Notes under the pieces: model-generated
The model's input: only the letters and a program-made list of their open reading frames with translations
Database searches by the model: none
What the model was told of the DNA's origin: nothing
DNA from: Vespa crabro
Lineage: Eukaryota > Arthropoda > Insecta > Hymenoptera > Vespidae
DNA length: 64,000 bases
Reading direction: 5' to 3'
NCBI RefSeq assembly: GCF_910589235.1
Contig: NC_060956.1
Span: 14,452,499-14,516,498, forward strand
Translations under genes and position numbers: made by a program
Shown: one piece after another, positions 12,668 to 27,000 of the stretch
How positions within the stretch are numbered: position 1 is the stretch's first letter
Layout of the letters: each line of letters begins with the position of its first letter

Positions 12668-12896
12668 CTCTATCTCTCTCGCTCTTTCTTACTCTCTCTA
12701 TCTCTCTCGCTCTTTCTTTCTCTCATACTCTCTGCTTTTCTCTCATGCAATATTTTCCTTCTCTTTTCCTCGTTCTACTCCCCATCTTTCCATGTTTTTC
12801 TTTTTTTCTTTTTTTTATCTATTTCAAACACTAATTTCTTTTCATCGTCATCCTTTAGCATCGTCATCTTTTCACAATCGAAAACAAATATTTATT
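12534..12896 (-). terminator. Candidate BIRC6 polyadenylation signals
   Basis: On the minus strand AATAAA occurs at 12896-12891 (about 165 bases after the stop) and again at 12539-12534 (about 520 bases after it). Which one is used cannot be told from sequence alone. Confidence 0.45.
12605..12724 (+). repeat. CT microsatellite downstream of BIRC6
   Basis: About 28 CT units (12605-12661) continuing as interrupted CT/TTTC. It lies 340-450 bases beyond the BIRC6 stop, so it would be a GA tract in a long 3' UTR if the distal polyadenylation signal is used. Confidence 0.95.
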
Positions 12897-13060
12897 ATTA
12901 CCTCTCAAAGTACGATCACTGTCGACTATCAATGAACTTGCCAGTAACTGAATCACTTAGCAAGATATTCTTGCAATTTGGATCAGTTAAGTATTTGTTC
13001 ACCATAACACAAACAATAGACTTTTCAAAATGTCCAACAATGTCTATTAACATCCATTAG

Positions 13061-16000
13061 CTATTCACACACTTTTGAAACCATCTTCTCCATTTCAACA
13101 TCCGTATCGATATCGTGATGTACATGGTTACTGGCACTGGTGTTGCTAATGGGGACGATAGTATTATTTATCGATGTTGTCAGTGTAGTAGCGGGACCTA
13201 CTGACGAAGGTGGTGTACTGGGTGTACCCGGAGTCCCAGATAATTCAATAGGCGAGCCCGGAGATGGAAGCGGTTCGATCAAATCTTCTAAACCTTCGGG
13301 TGTTGGCAGTTTATTCAACTCTTCTCTCAATAATCTATAATGCCTCTGAAAAATATATATCACATTTAATATAATAACAATTTTTGCAATCTGTTACAAT
13401 AACAATAATAAATTTTCATGTTATCAATAATTTTTATTAATATATACATATATAGATAATATACTTACCCTTAAAGCCAAAGCATTTAAGGAAATGGCTG
13501 GACCAAAACGACGATCCGATCCACGTAATTCCATATCCCTTATCCAACCTTCTAATTGCGCCACAATTTCATGTCTTTTTATCCAAAAGTGAGTGTGTAT
13601 AACCTTTATATATGTACGCAAGAAAGAATGTTAGATGTAAAATAATATTTAAAGAGTATTATCGAAATCAAATAATGTAAATTTGTACCTCTTTGAAGCA
13701 AGGGCATGGATTGCGAATTTGATCGAGCATTGCCCATTTAGCTGTAGCTTGACAAATATTCGCATTATACTCTTGACTAGATTGAGCTCCACTCGATGTA
13801 CCTCGTGATCTTTCATATCCAGGCTCGTTAAAATAAGGTTCTGACACCAGAATGAGCGACTGTATTGATACTAATACCTAAATATAGAAAATTTCATTTA
13901 GCAAAAAATGTTAAAAGATTGATAATATTAAGAATTTTGATTGATTAAAAAAATTACCTGAAGAAAGCTACTTGTATGTGCATTCCATTTTTCTTCTGGT
14001 CGTCCATGCCATGTATTAAGCACACTGAGGCACACTTTACCATCGTTATATAAATTAGGATTAAAGCGTACAGTATGGCGACCAGTTGTTTCTAGATTTA
14101 TTAGCATAGGACTATTTGGATAATCAGGAGGAAAATAGACATCAAATTCGAAACATCCATTTGCATAAGGCGTCTCTGCCGGTCCCGTTATAAGGACCTA
14201 AAAATCAAATATTTGTTGTAATTACCTAAATTTTATATAAATAAATGATAAAAAATATTATACATTATATTGAAGATAATATCTACGTACGTAGATTTAT
14301 ATGTGTAGAGTATAGAATGATTTAAATAATACCTTCATAACATCCAATCTATCAGCATCGCATCTAACAAAAACACTACTACTATATGAAAGAGGTAAAG
14401 CAGTGGATAGAGTAACAGCTTCTTGGGCTAAACGCTTCATCCTTGTTGGATGACTTCTTTCGCCTGCCGCTCTCATATTCGATTCAAAATGATAAGATAC
14501 AGCAAACTTATATCCACCACCATCTGTGTTTTCTGTGATCATTTCAAATGTATCTGTAAATAAGTAATTAATAAATAAAAATAACTCTGGATAATATATG
14601 TATATATATATATATATATATATACATATACACATACACTTAATATTTATATCTATATTTTAACTTTCTACTTACCAAATCGTAAATTTTTCATAACCTC
14701 TAAATAACGTTGCTCGACAGAACGCAAAGGTAATTCTGGAGCCGTTGGACTTAGTCCAGGCAAATCATCACCGATATTCGACAGTCTTGCAGTTGCATTT
14801 TGCACTATAATAGCACTTTCCTGAATATCAGGAATTAAAGTCGCTAAACCCTCGTCTTGTTCCGTATCATCGGGATATTTGGATACGCCTTTGGATTTGT
14901 TACCTCTTGTACGATTAATTTTGTGTACATAAGTATCTACGCAAACTCTCATATTAGATAATAAAGATACAATAGATTGTTCGCCCAATCTTGTGACTCT
15001 TGGTAACAAAAGAGGTGCCAATTGAGTGGATAAAGCCATAGCCCTTAAAAGTTGTAAAACTGCTCGGTAAAGAGGAATGTGTCTTGCCATATCTAAAACT
15101 GAATCATTTCGTAGATACGAAGACAATGCTGGAAGTAAACAAGATCGTGCCAAAAGGTCAGGGAATGTTGCTGGTAATTCTCTTTGAGGTTGACTTCCAG
15201 AACCAATATAACTTGCTAAAACTTGGATCAAAACAGTAACGTGTTCTTCTTCGGATCGTTGTCGTAGTAAAGCTTGTTCTACGTTCCATGACTGTTGAGT
15301 CGAGCCAGTACCAAATCCAGTACCCTTAGCCCAATACAAATGCGAATTATCATCACTCCGACCTCCAGTTTGACCTAATTTCTGTTCCAAACCATCATTA
15401 TGGCCCGTTTGATGAGTGAATATAGCCAAACAGTTCAATAAGAGAAGCATAGCTCCTACATCGATTGTAGTTCTTCTTAAAAGTAAACCATCATCCGTGG
15501 TTGGAGGCGTAGCATCGAGTAATTGTTTTAAAACTTGGAATGGTAAAGTTGGTAAGGAAGCAGCTAGCGGTGAGGTTAGGACATCACCACCTTCACCATC
15601 GTCCGAAACGCCTAATGCAAGGCGTAATAGACATTGCGCCCTTTTTCGATCTCTTAATAATACTTCCGCATATCCTGGTAGTCTTAAGAATAAACCAAAA
15701 GCAGCAAGAGAGTGTGGTGGTACGTAAGGAGCTGGAGATATTGCTCTTGGCGAACACGTAGTCGTATCTTTCTCTAAATCAGCATAAATCTCATCCGAAG
15801 TTTCAAATTTTACCCAATCTGCATCAGTTTCTTCCGGCGATGGTGACTTTTCTGTGAAAGGTAACAAATCCTGCCTACCAGGGTCTGGATAGACTAGTGG
15901 AAGATGACAGGCTAATACTGCTAAACCACCACCGGTACTAAATACGTCCAAAGAACTTTCTATACTCCTGTAATTTAGTAACTCACTGTCGCTCTGTTTT

Positions 16001-19000
16001 GTTACATCTTCTGTAAGCACAAATATGTATAAAATTCATATATGTAATATTAATTTGATTTTAATTTAATTTTTATCTCTTTTGTTTTTACCTTTTGAGT
16101 CTTTGTTACGTTGTTTCAATATTAAATGTAAGCAAGGTTCAGATATTCCACTATCTTCGGCAATAGCAAGAAGTTGAGCAATAGTTAATTGTGGTGGCAA
16201 AGGTGTATTTGGACGTGATGAATGTATCAAATACTGTTGATTTGTGGTATTCGTTGAATTAGTTTGAGCAGTAGTATTTGTTGGTTTGGTTGTTGTAGTT
16301 GGTGTAGCATCTGTTAAAAAGTTGCAAAAATCATTAGGTACAAACTTCATAATATCGTGAATAATATATTTTCTTTAATTATCCATAACTCAAAAACTAA
16401 GATATATATATTTGTTCATATAACTTTTTTTTATAGATGTTGAGCTTAAGATATATATATATGTGTATATATACATATATATACACATATATATACTTTG
16501 TGTATGTATATGTCTATTTATATATAAAATACAGAATATTAACACATACCAGTAGTTAAACGTGACTTTCGAATTACAGGTCCACGAGCTTGTGATCTGT
16601 TGGATGCTTCTTTCGCTCTTTTATCTTTTGCAGTATTTCCTGCAGCTACGCTAAGGGTATCGACCACCAATGCCATGCCAGATTCCCATAATTCTCGAGA
16701 ACGATTAGTTCCACTTGTGCTTGCTTCATTTCCTTTATAAGTATTTGGTAATAATAATAAAAGCCAAGTGCCTATTTAACAATATAAAGGCAATAGATTA
16801 TCAAAAAAATTTTATATATAATTTTAAATTATCATGTAGATTATTTAAATGATCTTACCAGAGACTTGTTGAAGTATATCCGCTACTGTCGACTGTGTAG
16901 AGATATAAAGCAATTGATGATAATGTCCAAGAGGATAAGCTGGATGTGGAGGCATCGATGGTGTATTTTGATTCGCGGTAGTATTGGAAGCTTTCATTGG
17001 TGCCTCAGAAGACACGGATACCAATACTTTTTCACCCTCCAGAAGTAATTGTAAAATCAATCTTCTCGTGAATCCAGAAATACCGTGTAGGTATCGTAAA
17101 TCTGGCCATAAAGAAAATAAAAATTATTTCTTATATTACATACGATTATTGTTATATTATCTCTTATAAGTATTACTACATATAAACATAAGAGTCTATT
17201 AACATACAAAAGATACTTACTGGACGTTGTTCGTTGTTGTGAGATGACATCCATAAGAAGTTCTGCGAGTAATTTTTGATTTGCACGATGGCACCAACAA
17301 CATCTAGATAGGAATTTGATCATAGCACTTTCCAAAGATGCATAAGACACATTTGTTTTGGAACATCTGTGATAAATTATACAGTTCATTTTAGACAATT
17401 TCAATTTTTTAAATATTTAATATTGATATAAAAATAACAATTTACCTCATAGAAGATACAGATGGATTTTCAATAGGACGATTACTTAGAAGAGATAAAA
17501 GAGGTAACCAAAATCCACGACCTTCTGTTCCAAGCCAATCACGCATTCTACCCTCTGAACAGACAAGCGTTAAGAACTCTAAGATCATTGCTATGCTTTC
17601 TGGATCCGTCATGCTTAAACCACCTATATAATGAAAATTATTTAGCAAGATCTTTCAATGCATAATCGAAGAAAACAATGCATTTATAAATATAGGTATA
17701 CATTGGACTTACCTGAATGATTATTCAAAGGACAAGAAGTTTCTGCAGTTTTATCATTATCCGTTATGCTCGAGTTTCCTGAAGATTTGTTCTGGTAACT
17801 TTGTTCCATCAATATTTTATTTTGGCATTGCTTTGATTTCTCCGAATTACAAAAATCTTAAACAATATTAAAAAATTTACCTTTAATATTCGAAATCATT
17901 AATATATCATTTTTTAAATCAAAGATATAACGAAATAAATATTACCAATAATTGACGTTGTAAGTAATCCAGGTAGTCCAGAATCAATTAATTGTTGTAT
18001 ACCAGGTGGAGATCGTGCAGTTGCAGCTACAGTCAGTAATTGACCCTCTGTTAAATCTAAACGTTTATATTCCGGTAGTACGAAACGGCAATACCATTCT
18101 TCAGTATCAATTTCACAATTTCTTCCATCTGTTCTTCTCTTACATTCCTTGCGGTCATCGGATATAGATGCAGAATGATCTGTTGCCAAATTTGGAACCA
18201 ATATTCGTACTCTTTGTAATAGTAATGGAAACAAAGATGGTCTCACATAACAGAATGCACAAAGAGTAGAATCGATTGATTGCTTTAAGGCAGAATTTGT
18301 TCCCAATGTTAAAGTCCACTTATACAAAGCACTATTAACAAAATATATATAATATTAACGTAATATTTATTTTAATTTAGTTATATTAAAAACAAACATT
18401 GAGATAAATAGATTAACTTACTTAAAAAGATCATCAGTTAAAAGAGTTTGTAAATCATAATTGAGATTTTGTTGCTGATGTGCTTTCCAAATTATTGATG
18501 ATACACAATGGATGTATACTGTTGGTGAAGTAACAGGGTTAGGATTAGAGCTAGTACTCGAATGAGATACTCCATTTACAGCGGTTGTGTGAAGCCAGGA
18601 AAGTACTGCTGACATGCGAGCTTCTGTACTGGAATCTTGGATGGAACAAAGTTGTTGGAGTAATTCAACGACCAATTGAATAGCCGATGTTTCTTGTGTT
18701 GCTGTAATCCCTGTGGATATTTATTAATGAACAATTTAGTATAGTATAATTATTTGAATTAAACATTTAGTTAAATAAGTAGTTTAATTGCGGAAAGTAA
18801 AGAATGTACCCAGCCCATTAAGTGATACCTTGAAAGAAAGGAGTAGACCTGTTGTTGAGTAAAAGACCAATGAGACGAAGTCCAAGCTCTCGAGAATGTA
18901 AGCCTAGCTGCAATAGAACCCTTTCCAAGTCGGGAGTAAATAAAGACGGTGCTGGGAGTAACAAAAGATTGCAACATGCCTCGATAAGGCCTTGAACCGA

Positions 19001-19514
19001 AGCTGCAGAATTAAGTACTTCAGCAACCAGTTCACTGTTTGGAGTGCTTACGGATAAACACTGATGTAACAATCGCAACCATCCCAAGCTAGAGAGTATT
19101 ACGAAATGTTTATTTAGATTTTTTTTTTATATAGTCTTGATAGATAATAATGCATCTAAATATTAAAATGTGTTAAAAAAGCTTTAATAGAGAGCAAGCT
19201 CAACAATATATACCTTGTTTTTGTAAGTTGTTCCTCATCCACAGAATCATTATTCGTCTTAATTTCACCAAATGCTGTTGTACCTAATAGCCTTATTTGA
19301 CTTAAATTAATATTAGTAGAATCGCGTGGTTTATATAATCTTATAAGAACAGCGGTCGCTACTTCTGGTTGCGACAAAGTCAGACGTATAAATGTTAAGC
19401 CCGCTGTAGGCATTGGAGGACAAACGGGTATCAAAGGGCTGTTACTTTCTCTTGAAATTTCAAGCGCCACGGCCGACGGACATGCTATTTAAAATAAATT
19501 TTAATAAAATTATT

Positions 19515-19575
<61 letters not shown>

Positions 19576-21062
19576 CATATAAAAAAATAATTGTAATTTA
19601 TATCATTATGTCTCTTGATATTATTATCTTGCAACTTACTTGCTAATGATGTAAGATGTGGTTGAAGTTCTACTTTTCTCAAAAGTATGGCACAAGGTAA
19701 AGTAATCGTAAGATCGTGCCATGCTTCATCCGGATAGAAATGATATGACCAGGTGGCTGTTCTTGCTCGTCGATGAGGTGCAACACTTTGTATAAGAACG
19801 TCAGCTGGTTGTACAGTTGGATTCAGCCAAGGTATAGTTCCCAATGGTGCAAAGTTCAATAAACCATCCTCGTAAGATTCTAATGTATTAACAGCTTTCT
19901 TGCTACTCGAAGAAGACGCTGGTGTTACATTTGCTGCATTCGATAAGTGCTCCATTACTAGTGCAATTACACCAGGAGACGATGAACTGTTATTATTACT
20001 CATGCTTGATTTTACTAGATTCTCACAAAGCACTTTTACACCATTCATTCTGGTAAATAACGATAACGATGTTTCATTATCTAGAACTTTTATGATATAC
20101 CAAAAAAGTGGTTCTGACAATTGCATAACACCTAATTGACGATCCAATTCGGTTTCTAGACATGCTATAATAAAATTAAAAACGATTACGTCGTTCTAAT
20201 ATTTATCATATATCAGAGAAAATCAAAACCATATAGATACTTACATGACGATAAATATTTATAAAGGGGATTAAGGACAAGAGATGGATTACTAGCTTTT
20301 CTCATAAGAATAGTCAGAAGTTGAAAGGTCGCGTCTAATATCGAAGCTGGATCTCCAAGTTCCGTAGCTGCTCCTGCTCCAGCATTTTCTCCTAAAAGCA
20401 TAACTAGAGAAGAACCGCTACTATAACCAAGAGCTCCTAACAATCGCATCATAGTAGGTTCGTGTTGCAACACTACAAAAAAAATAGAGATTAATTGAAA
20501 CAATATAAATCTATAAAATTAATTAGTATAATAACATTCATCGATATACAAATGATATAATTTATAATTACCAGTATCTGCGACGCAAGGTACTCGAGGC
20601 TTATTATTCGTAGCTTGTTGAAGACGAAGTGATGTCTGTTGTTCAGCTTTGCTTTCGTCTGTTTGCGAAATATTCACTTCAACCTGTGGATCATTGCTGT
20701 TATTTCGTAGATTTATAGTTATTTCAGAATCCATATCAGATGAACCATCTGGTCGAACTGGTCGGGCCTGAATTTATTAGAAATTCACATATGTACAAAG
20801 ATGTTTAATGAAATTAACTTATTTGAAAGAAATTACGTACATTTGGCAATGGCGTTTGAATAAATCGACACACTAATTTAATGAGTGCAACGACTAAAGT
20901 ATCCCAAGATGCTGGACGACCTTGTTTTGCATCGCCACCAAGTACACAAGCAAATAGACCTCCAAATCCACCTGATTGATTAGCCAAATCAACAGCTCCA
21001 CCACATTGAGCCCCGACTAAATTAAATAAAATAATTAATCAAAATTTAATAATTTATAATGT

Positions 21063-21097
<35 letters not shown>

Positions 21098-24000
21098 CTC
21101 TTAAAAATTATATAAAATATAATACCTCCGGAGCTTCGAACATACGTTGAAACCAATATTCCAACACATTCAGATATGCTCATTGCTGTTCCTAAATCAG
21201 TATTATCGAAGTTAAGATTAACAAGCGAAGTTATGAGCTTGCACTGGGCATCTAAAGGACCTCTTCTGCAAACAAGAGCACCGCCTGGCTGTACAAGTTG
21301 ATAAACTATCCATAGTAGAAGGTCTTTCAAGATGTTACCCAAAGTACTGCCAGGTGTTATTACATCACATCTTATTTCTAATCTAACAAGAAAATCTTGA
21401 AGAGCCTGACATACTGTAGGGCCGGCCTACAAAATTAATAAAAAGAGAATTACATGAATTAAGGATAGAAAAAAAGAGAAGACAAAAAAATAAAAAGAAT
21501 TTAATTTATAGCCAACATATTCTCTTCTTCTTTTTTAACCTTGATTTTTAAATAACTATTATAAAAAAAAATGATTCTTTTTCCACAAGTAAAAACTTAC
21601 CATAATATATTGTTTGTCCATAGTATTTACGTTTAATCCACTGCCAGATAATAATCTAAGAAGCATAGGTCCTATATTACGTTCTTTAACGATACAGCTA
21701 GCCATACCACCGTAGAATTCAGCCAATGATCTATTATTCGCATGCTCTGAACAATTTATTAGCAACGGTTGATTACTTGCTAAAGTAAAACATTGTAAAG
21801 CAAGACACCACGCACGTAAAGAAACATCTGGATGCCTGGAAAATATATAATAAATTGGTATATAGTATTGTATTATCGCGCTGGAGATATTCCTATAATA
21901 GAAATTAATAAATAACTTACCATGAAAGGGTTGATATGAGACTTGAAATAGATGCAGAGCTTAATGGAATTACAGGTATTAAAAATGGATCAAATCGAGT
22001 GGTTGAATTAAATTGTTCAGAAGCAGCATCCAAGTTCAATGTTAACCATAACTGAAGTACAAGTTCCAAATTTGTTCTTGCATTCTGTTTAAATAATTAG
22101 ACGTTAATTTCTTTAGTATATCATAGAAAGAAAAAGAAACATGAACATATCTATTATACTCGCAACTAACCTGTAGGTATAAATCTGTGAAAATTCTATC
22201 AAAGCATCTAGTTAACATTGATAAACTAGAAGGAGTAGAATCTGATAAATTCCAAACTTCTTGTCCTCTATCTGCCCAAGAAGAATCTGTACGCGGTGAT
22301 GCTTGTTGACAGAAACGATTCGTTTCTATTGGAACCTATAATTACATTAGTCTTATAGAAAATATTACACTGAAATATACATACAATACATACGATATAT
22401 AATTAATATTTCTTAACTCATAAACGAATAGTAAACATACATGTATCGTTGAATTTATGCTGTGAGGTAAATTATACATTCCAAGAGTAGATAATATTCT
22501 TAAAGAAATTTCTACGCTCATCTCAACGCCATATTCCAATCTTTCATCCATTGCCAAAGAAATACTGCTAAAAATACAAAATTAATATATCATATAGATT
22601 CAAATGAAACTTATATAGATATATGACGAGAACAAATGTGGAAAAGAATAGATAAAAGGAAGTACCCTGAACTGGCTGAAGTTAATATTTTAGAAACTGT
22701 ACTGCCTTTTTTTAACATATTTTTCCCTCGTTCGAATATATCATCTAAGAAATCTTCAAGTTCACTATCATCAGATTCCAAAAGTGAAGGCAGAAAACCA
22801 TTAGATTTTGGTGCTGTAGCTGATGTCACCACAATACTATCTTGAACGTCCTCATCCCCATCACCTTCAGCAAATCCTTCATCGTTACCTAAAGTAACTG
22901 TAGAATTACTTGTTCCGGCTGGACCTCCTGAATCCTCCTCCGTTGTTCGAGTTTCATCTACCGATTCAAAATTATCTTCAGACGGACTTCCTTCGTGAGT
23001 GGAATAGGGTTTCAGATATAATCGTCCTCCTATAAAATAGGTTTTAAATACATATAAATATGATAAATAAGAAAAAATTGTTAAATAGATTAACAAGAGA
23101 GATTACAACCATTAATTATTTCACGCTACTAAACTTGGAAGTAAGCGATATATTTATACCTTCTAATAAATCCTGTAGAAGACATGATACAGCATGTGAT
23201 GACCAGGCAGCATCGGATGCACCCGTTGCCAATCTGACTAACTTTAAGAGCTGTTCTTCAGTCATAAGTTCGCACAAACTAATTGCAGAACGTGTGGATA
23301 CCACTAGCCTAGCGACTACCTAAGTGCGACAATTCATAAATTTAATTATAAAGCATAAAACGGAAAAGCAGAATTAATAATCGTATAATTGATATGTGCA
23401 ATACATTGAACAAGCAAGTTAAGATTTAACAAGATTTGATAAAAGATTATAAAAATATATACAAATATAGATTTCATTGTTTTGCATCTTTTTTACTGCT
23501 AAATCTTTAATCTGCTGCTCTAGTATTTGATAAAAATACTAATTAAATGCCTTAATGATCAAATGACACTGACAGTACAATATTAAGCAGTAATATAAAT
23601 CTGAGGTTATTTTAAACTAATTTGAAATTGAATATAGGAAGATTCTTATTAATTTATGCTTATGTTTTATACTCAATATTAATTGAATAGAATTTATATT
23701 GCTGCATACTATAACAACAACGTGAATAAATAGAAAATAGAAACAGAAAGTTTTAACAATTAATAGCTTTCATCTTACCTTACATGCTAGCAGAAACATG
23801 TCCACATTAGAAGCATTATGTAAAATAAGAGCTACAAGACCGCGAGCCACTGGTAAAACACTTTGATAAGGTAGATTGATCATATATTCGATTTCCAAAT
23901 CCACGTCTCCTTTACTGCAATCAATGCAGTATAAAATTGATTAAGAACTCATATCTTATCGATCATTAGTATTTACATCATAAAAATAAAAACAAAGTAA

Positions 24001-27000
24001 AGTACCTTGTACTAGGTTGTGATTGACTTCGTGAACTACGGGGAACGTGTATTTCATTTTTTCTCATACTAAGAACATCTTTGAGATGTTTAGTAGAGTG
24101 TTGTTTCAATGTTTTTTTGGAAAATCTTTCTTGAGATTTTAATGTTGCTTCCATTTTACTATATAAAGTAGCAGGCTGAGGAGAAAGCGGTGTCCAAGCC
24201 TGTAATGAGATATTATTTTAAATGCATAGAACTATACTTTGTGTATTCATATATATGGAACATGTATATATACATACTTGTGAAAATGCATGGAAAGCTT
24301 TTTTTGCATGCTCTAACTCCTGAAAATGTTGTTTACGATTCATAAGACGTTTTTGTAATTTTTTACGATAACTGCGAGAGGCTGACGAACGAGTAGCATT
24401 TATATACTTTCGTTGCATTGCAGACTCTCCTTGAATAAACTCCCAGCGAGAAAAAGTACCTATTTAAATCAGAAATAAAATGATTTTTATTACATTAAAA
24501 TATATACTAAAATATATGGATTTATATTGTAATAATTTCGAAAGTACCTTGTTCTTTATTTTTCTCTTGATTATCTTCAGAACAGGATGGCGGAGTAGCT
24601 GTTGTATCTAAGCATACAGACAGAAACAGGAGAACCCAACCAATAAGGGTTGTATCCAGTTGAATAGGATTTGGTATCTGAGTATTCGACAATGGAGCCA
24701 ATAATATGCCTAATGTACGAACCATTGCATCTATTACGGAGGATTTATTACCTCCAGCAATTAATGATTTACGTCCAAGAAACGTTAATAAAATAAATAC
24801 TCTGAAAAAGATAAAAAATTTTCGTGTTATATATTATGAATCTATAAATATTTTTTAATGGCAAATGATCAGTTTACATCCTACCTGTCTTGAGGAAAAA
24901 TTTGTGTAGATGTAGAAGAATAAAGATTGATTAAAGTATTGGACAGAAAATTTCCCCACCAAGGCTGATGGCCTGCCATACGAGCAAGAAGTGCAGCTGC
25001 ATGAAGTTGCAAACGTGGTGCTGGTGTAACAACGCAAATTGAATGGAAAAATTTCTCACAGGTAGATGGTGTAAAAACCTCGCACAAAGACATTGGTATC
25101 TGAACAATAGCAAAGAATAATAAATAATGAAATTATTTGTCAAAACTCATCGTTTTCGAAAATTAAAATTACATACGCTAGGAACAGGTCCAATTTCATA
25201 TACGGTGTAAAGAAGAATATCAAGTAATGTTTCTCCAAGGACACGTAATTTATCAGTAGGTGCATCTACAAAAGATAAAGCTACTGTGTTCGAAGAACCT
25301 CTCCATGATTCAAGTCGTCGTCTTACTGCATGAACGATATTCAATTGACGTTGAAACATTAGACATTCCTACAATATATGAACATCAATAGATATTACTA
25401 ATTTTTTTATAAAGAATATAAAATACTAATAATCTTCATTATACCTGATACGTCGAAAGTATTTTCGCAGATGGTTGCTCTTTATTTTCATTAGGCGTTT
25501 TAGTACAACACAAATAATGTTGCATGTGCATCACATTAGGAATTTCTGAACACAACAATGGATCCAATAAACTTTTTAGTCTCTCTGTGGCTAAACTAAA
25601 TCTAAATAAGGATAAAAATAAAAATTCGTTAATAAAAATTCATTAATACAAATTTTATAAAGCTACTCAAAGTATACCTGCACTGTACATCTTCTGCAAG
25701 TGCTGACAAAATATTACATTGCGTGTCGATAGTAGTTTGTAAAGAAGTATCCGATGTATCATCGTGAACTGGAAAAGTATTATTTAATTCAGAATAGTCT
25801 TCTCCTGGTAGAACTACCATATGCCCATAAAACATCCCTAATGGAATCTTGCATGCTGCTGTAGGCATACCATAACGGCCAATTGTTGTAATCTAAAAAT
25901 AATAAGAACGTTTTTAGTATGCATTATAAAAGATAAACTATGGATAAGATGGATGGATGGATGGATGGATGGATGGATGGATGGATGGATGGAGAGAGAG
26001 AGAGAGAAGGTTTCAAAATTATTGTACCTTAAGATATCTGCACACGGGTGGTGGTTGAAGATCGCAAATAATTAATGGTTTACTTTCAATATCCGTGGCA
26101 ACAATGAGACGAGTTCCATCACTTTCTTCACTTTTTGTCCATATATCTATAGATAATGATACCAAGTCGCAACAAGAAGGAATCAGAAGATCAGTAAGCA
26201 GTATGGGAGATCCAAAATCCAAAACCACGAATCGACGTGCTCCCGAATGCATTCTGTCAACCACTAATGCCTGCTGAGGGGGCCAGCTTAATAATCTTCC
26301 CCATGGAAATGTAATGTCTTCTCGCTAGAATATTTAACATTCTTTATTTAATTATATCTCATTTTTGTTTAATTATCTTTAATCAATGTTAATATAATAA
26401 TATTAGTTATTAATTATACTTATAATTTTACATTCAAATTATTCAAATAAATGACATTAAATATAGCCTAATAAAATATAAATTATATTTGATATGTCAT
26501 TTAACGTTATCAACAATTTAAACAATATTTTACATAAATATGACTTTCACTTCTTCTTCACAAATTATTTCGTCAGTATATAGATATTAATATAAATCTA
26601 GTAACAATACAATTTCGAATGCTTTTTATGTACATTTATAAATAAGGAAATGAATTATTTCATAAAATTATTCATGTTCCTATAATGTTCCTATAATAAT
26701 ATTTAATTATTGTATGCTAACCCAATGATCTAGAAAGTACTTAATAGAGCTTAGATTTACTATATTGTTGATTATACAATAAGCCACTGTGTGTATAATG
26801 GTACTTAAGATGTGGCGTGTAAAAAGGAAAAAACGATATATAAATAAAAAATATCAGATATGTGAAATAGACATTACAGATAATTCATGCACGATTTATT
26901 ACTTAGTCTAAAAATGTCACTTTTTAATATATTCAATAGTCTACAATTTGAATTACAAACGGCATATTAACAAAGCAACAAATGTATAAAAAATTATACA

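Noticed and set aside
15416..15761. Plus-strand open frames opposite the large BIRC6 exon
   Set aside because: Antisense shadows of conserved BIRC6 coding sequence.
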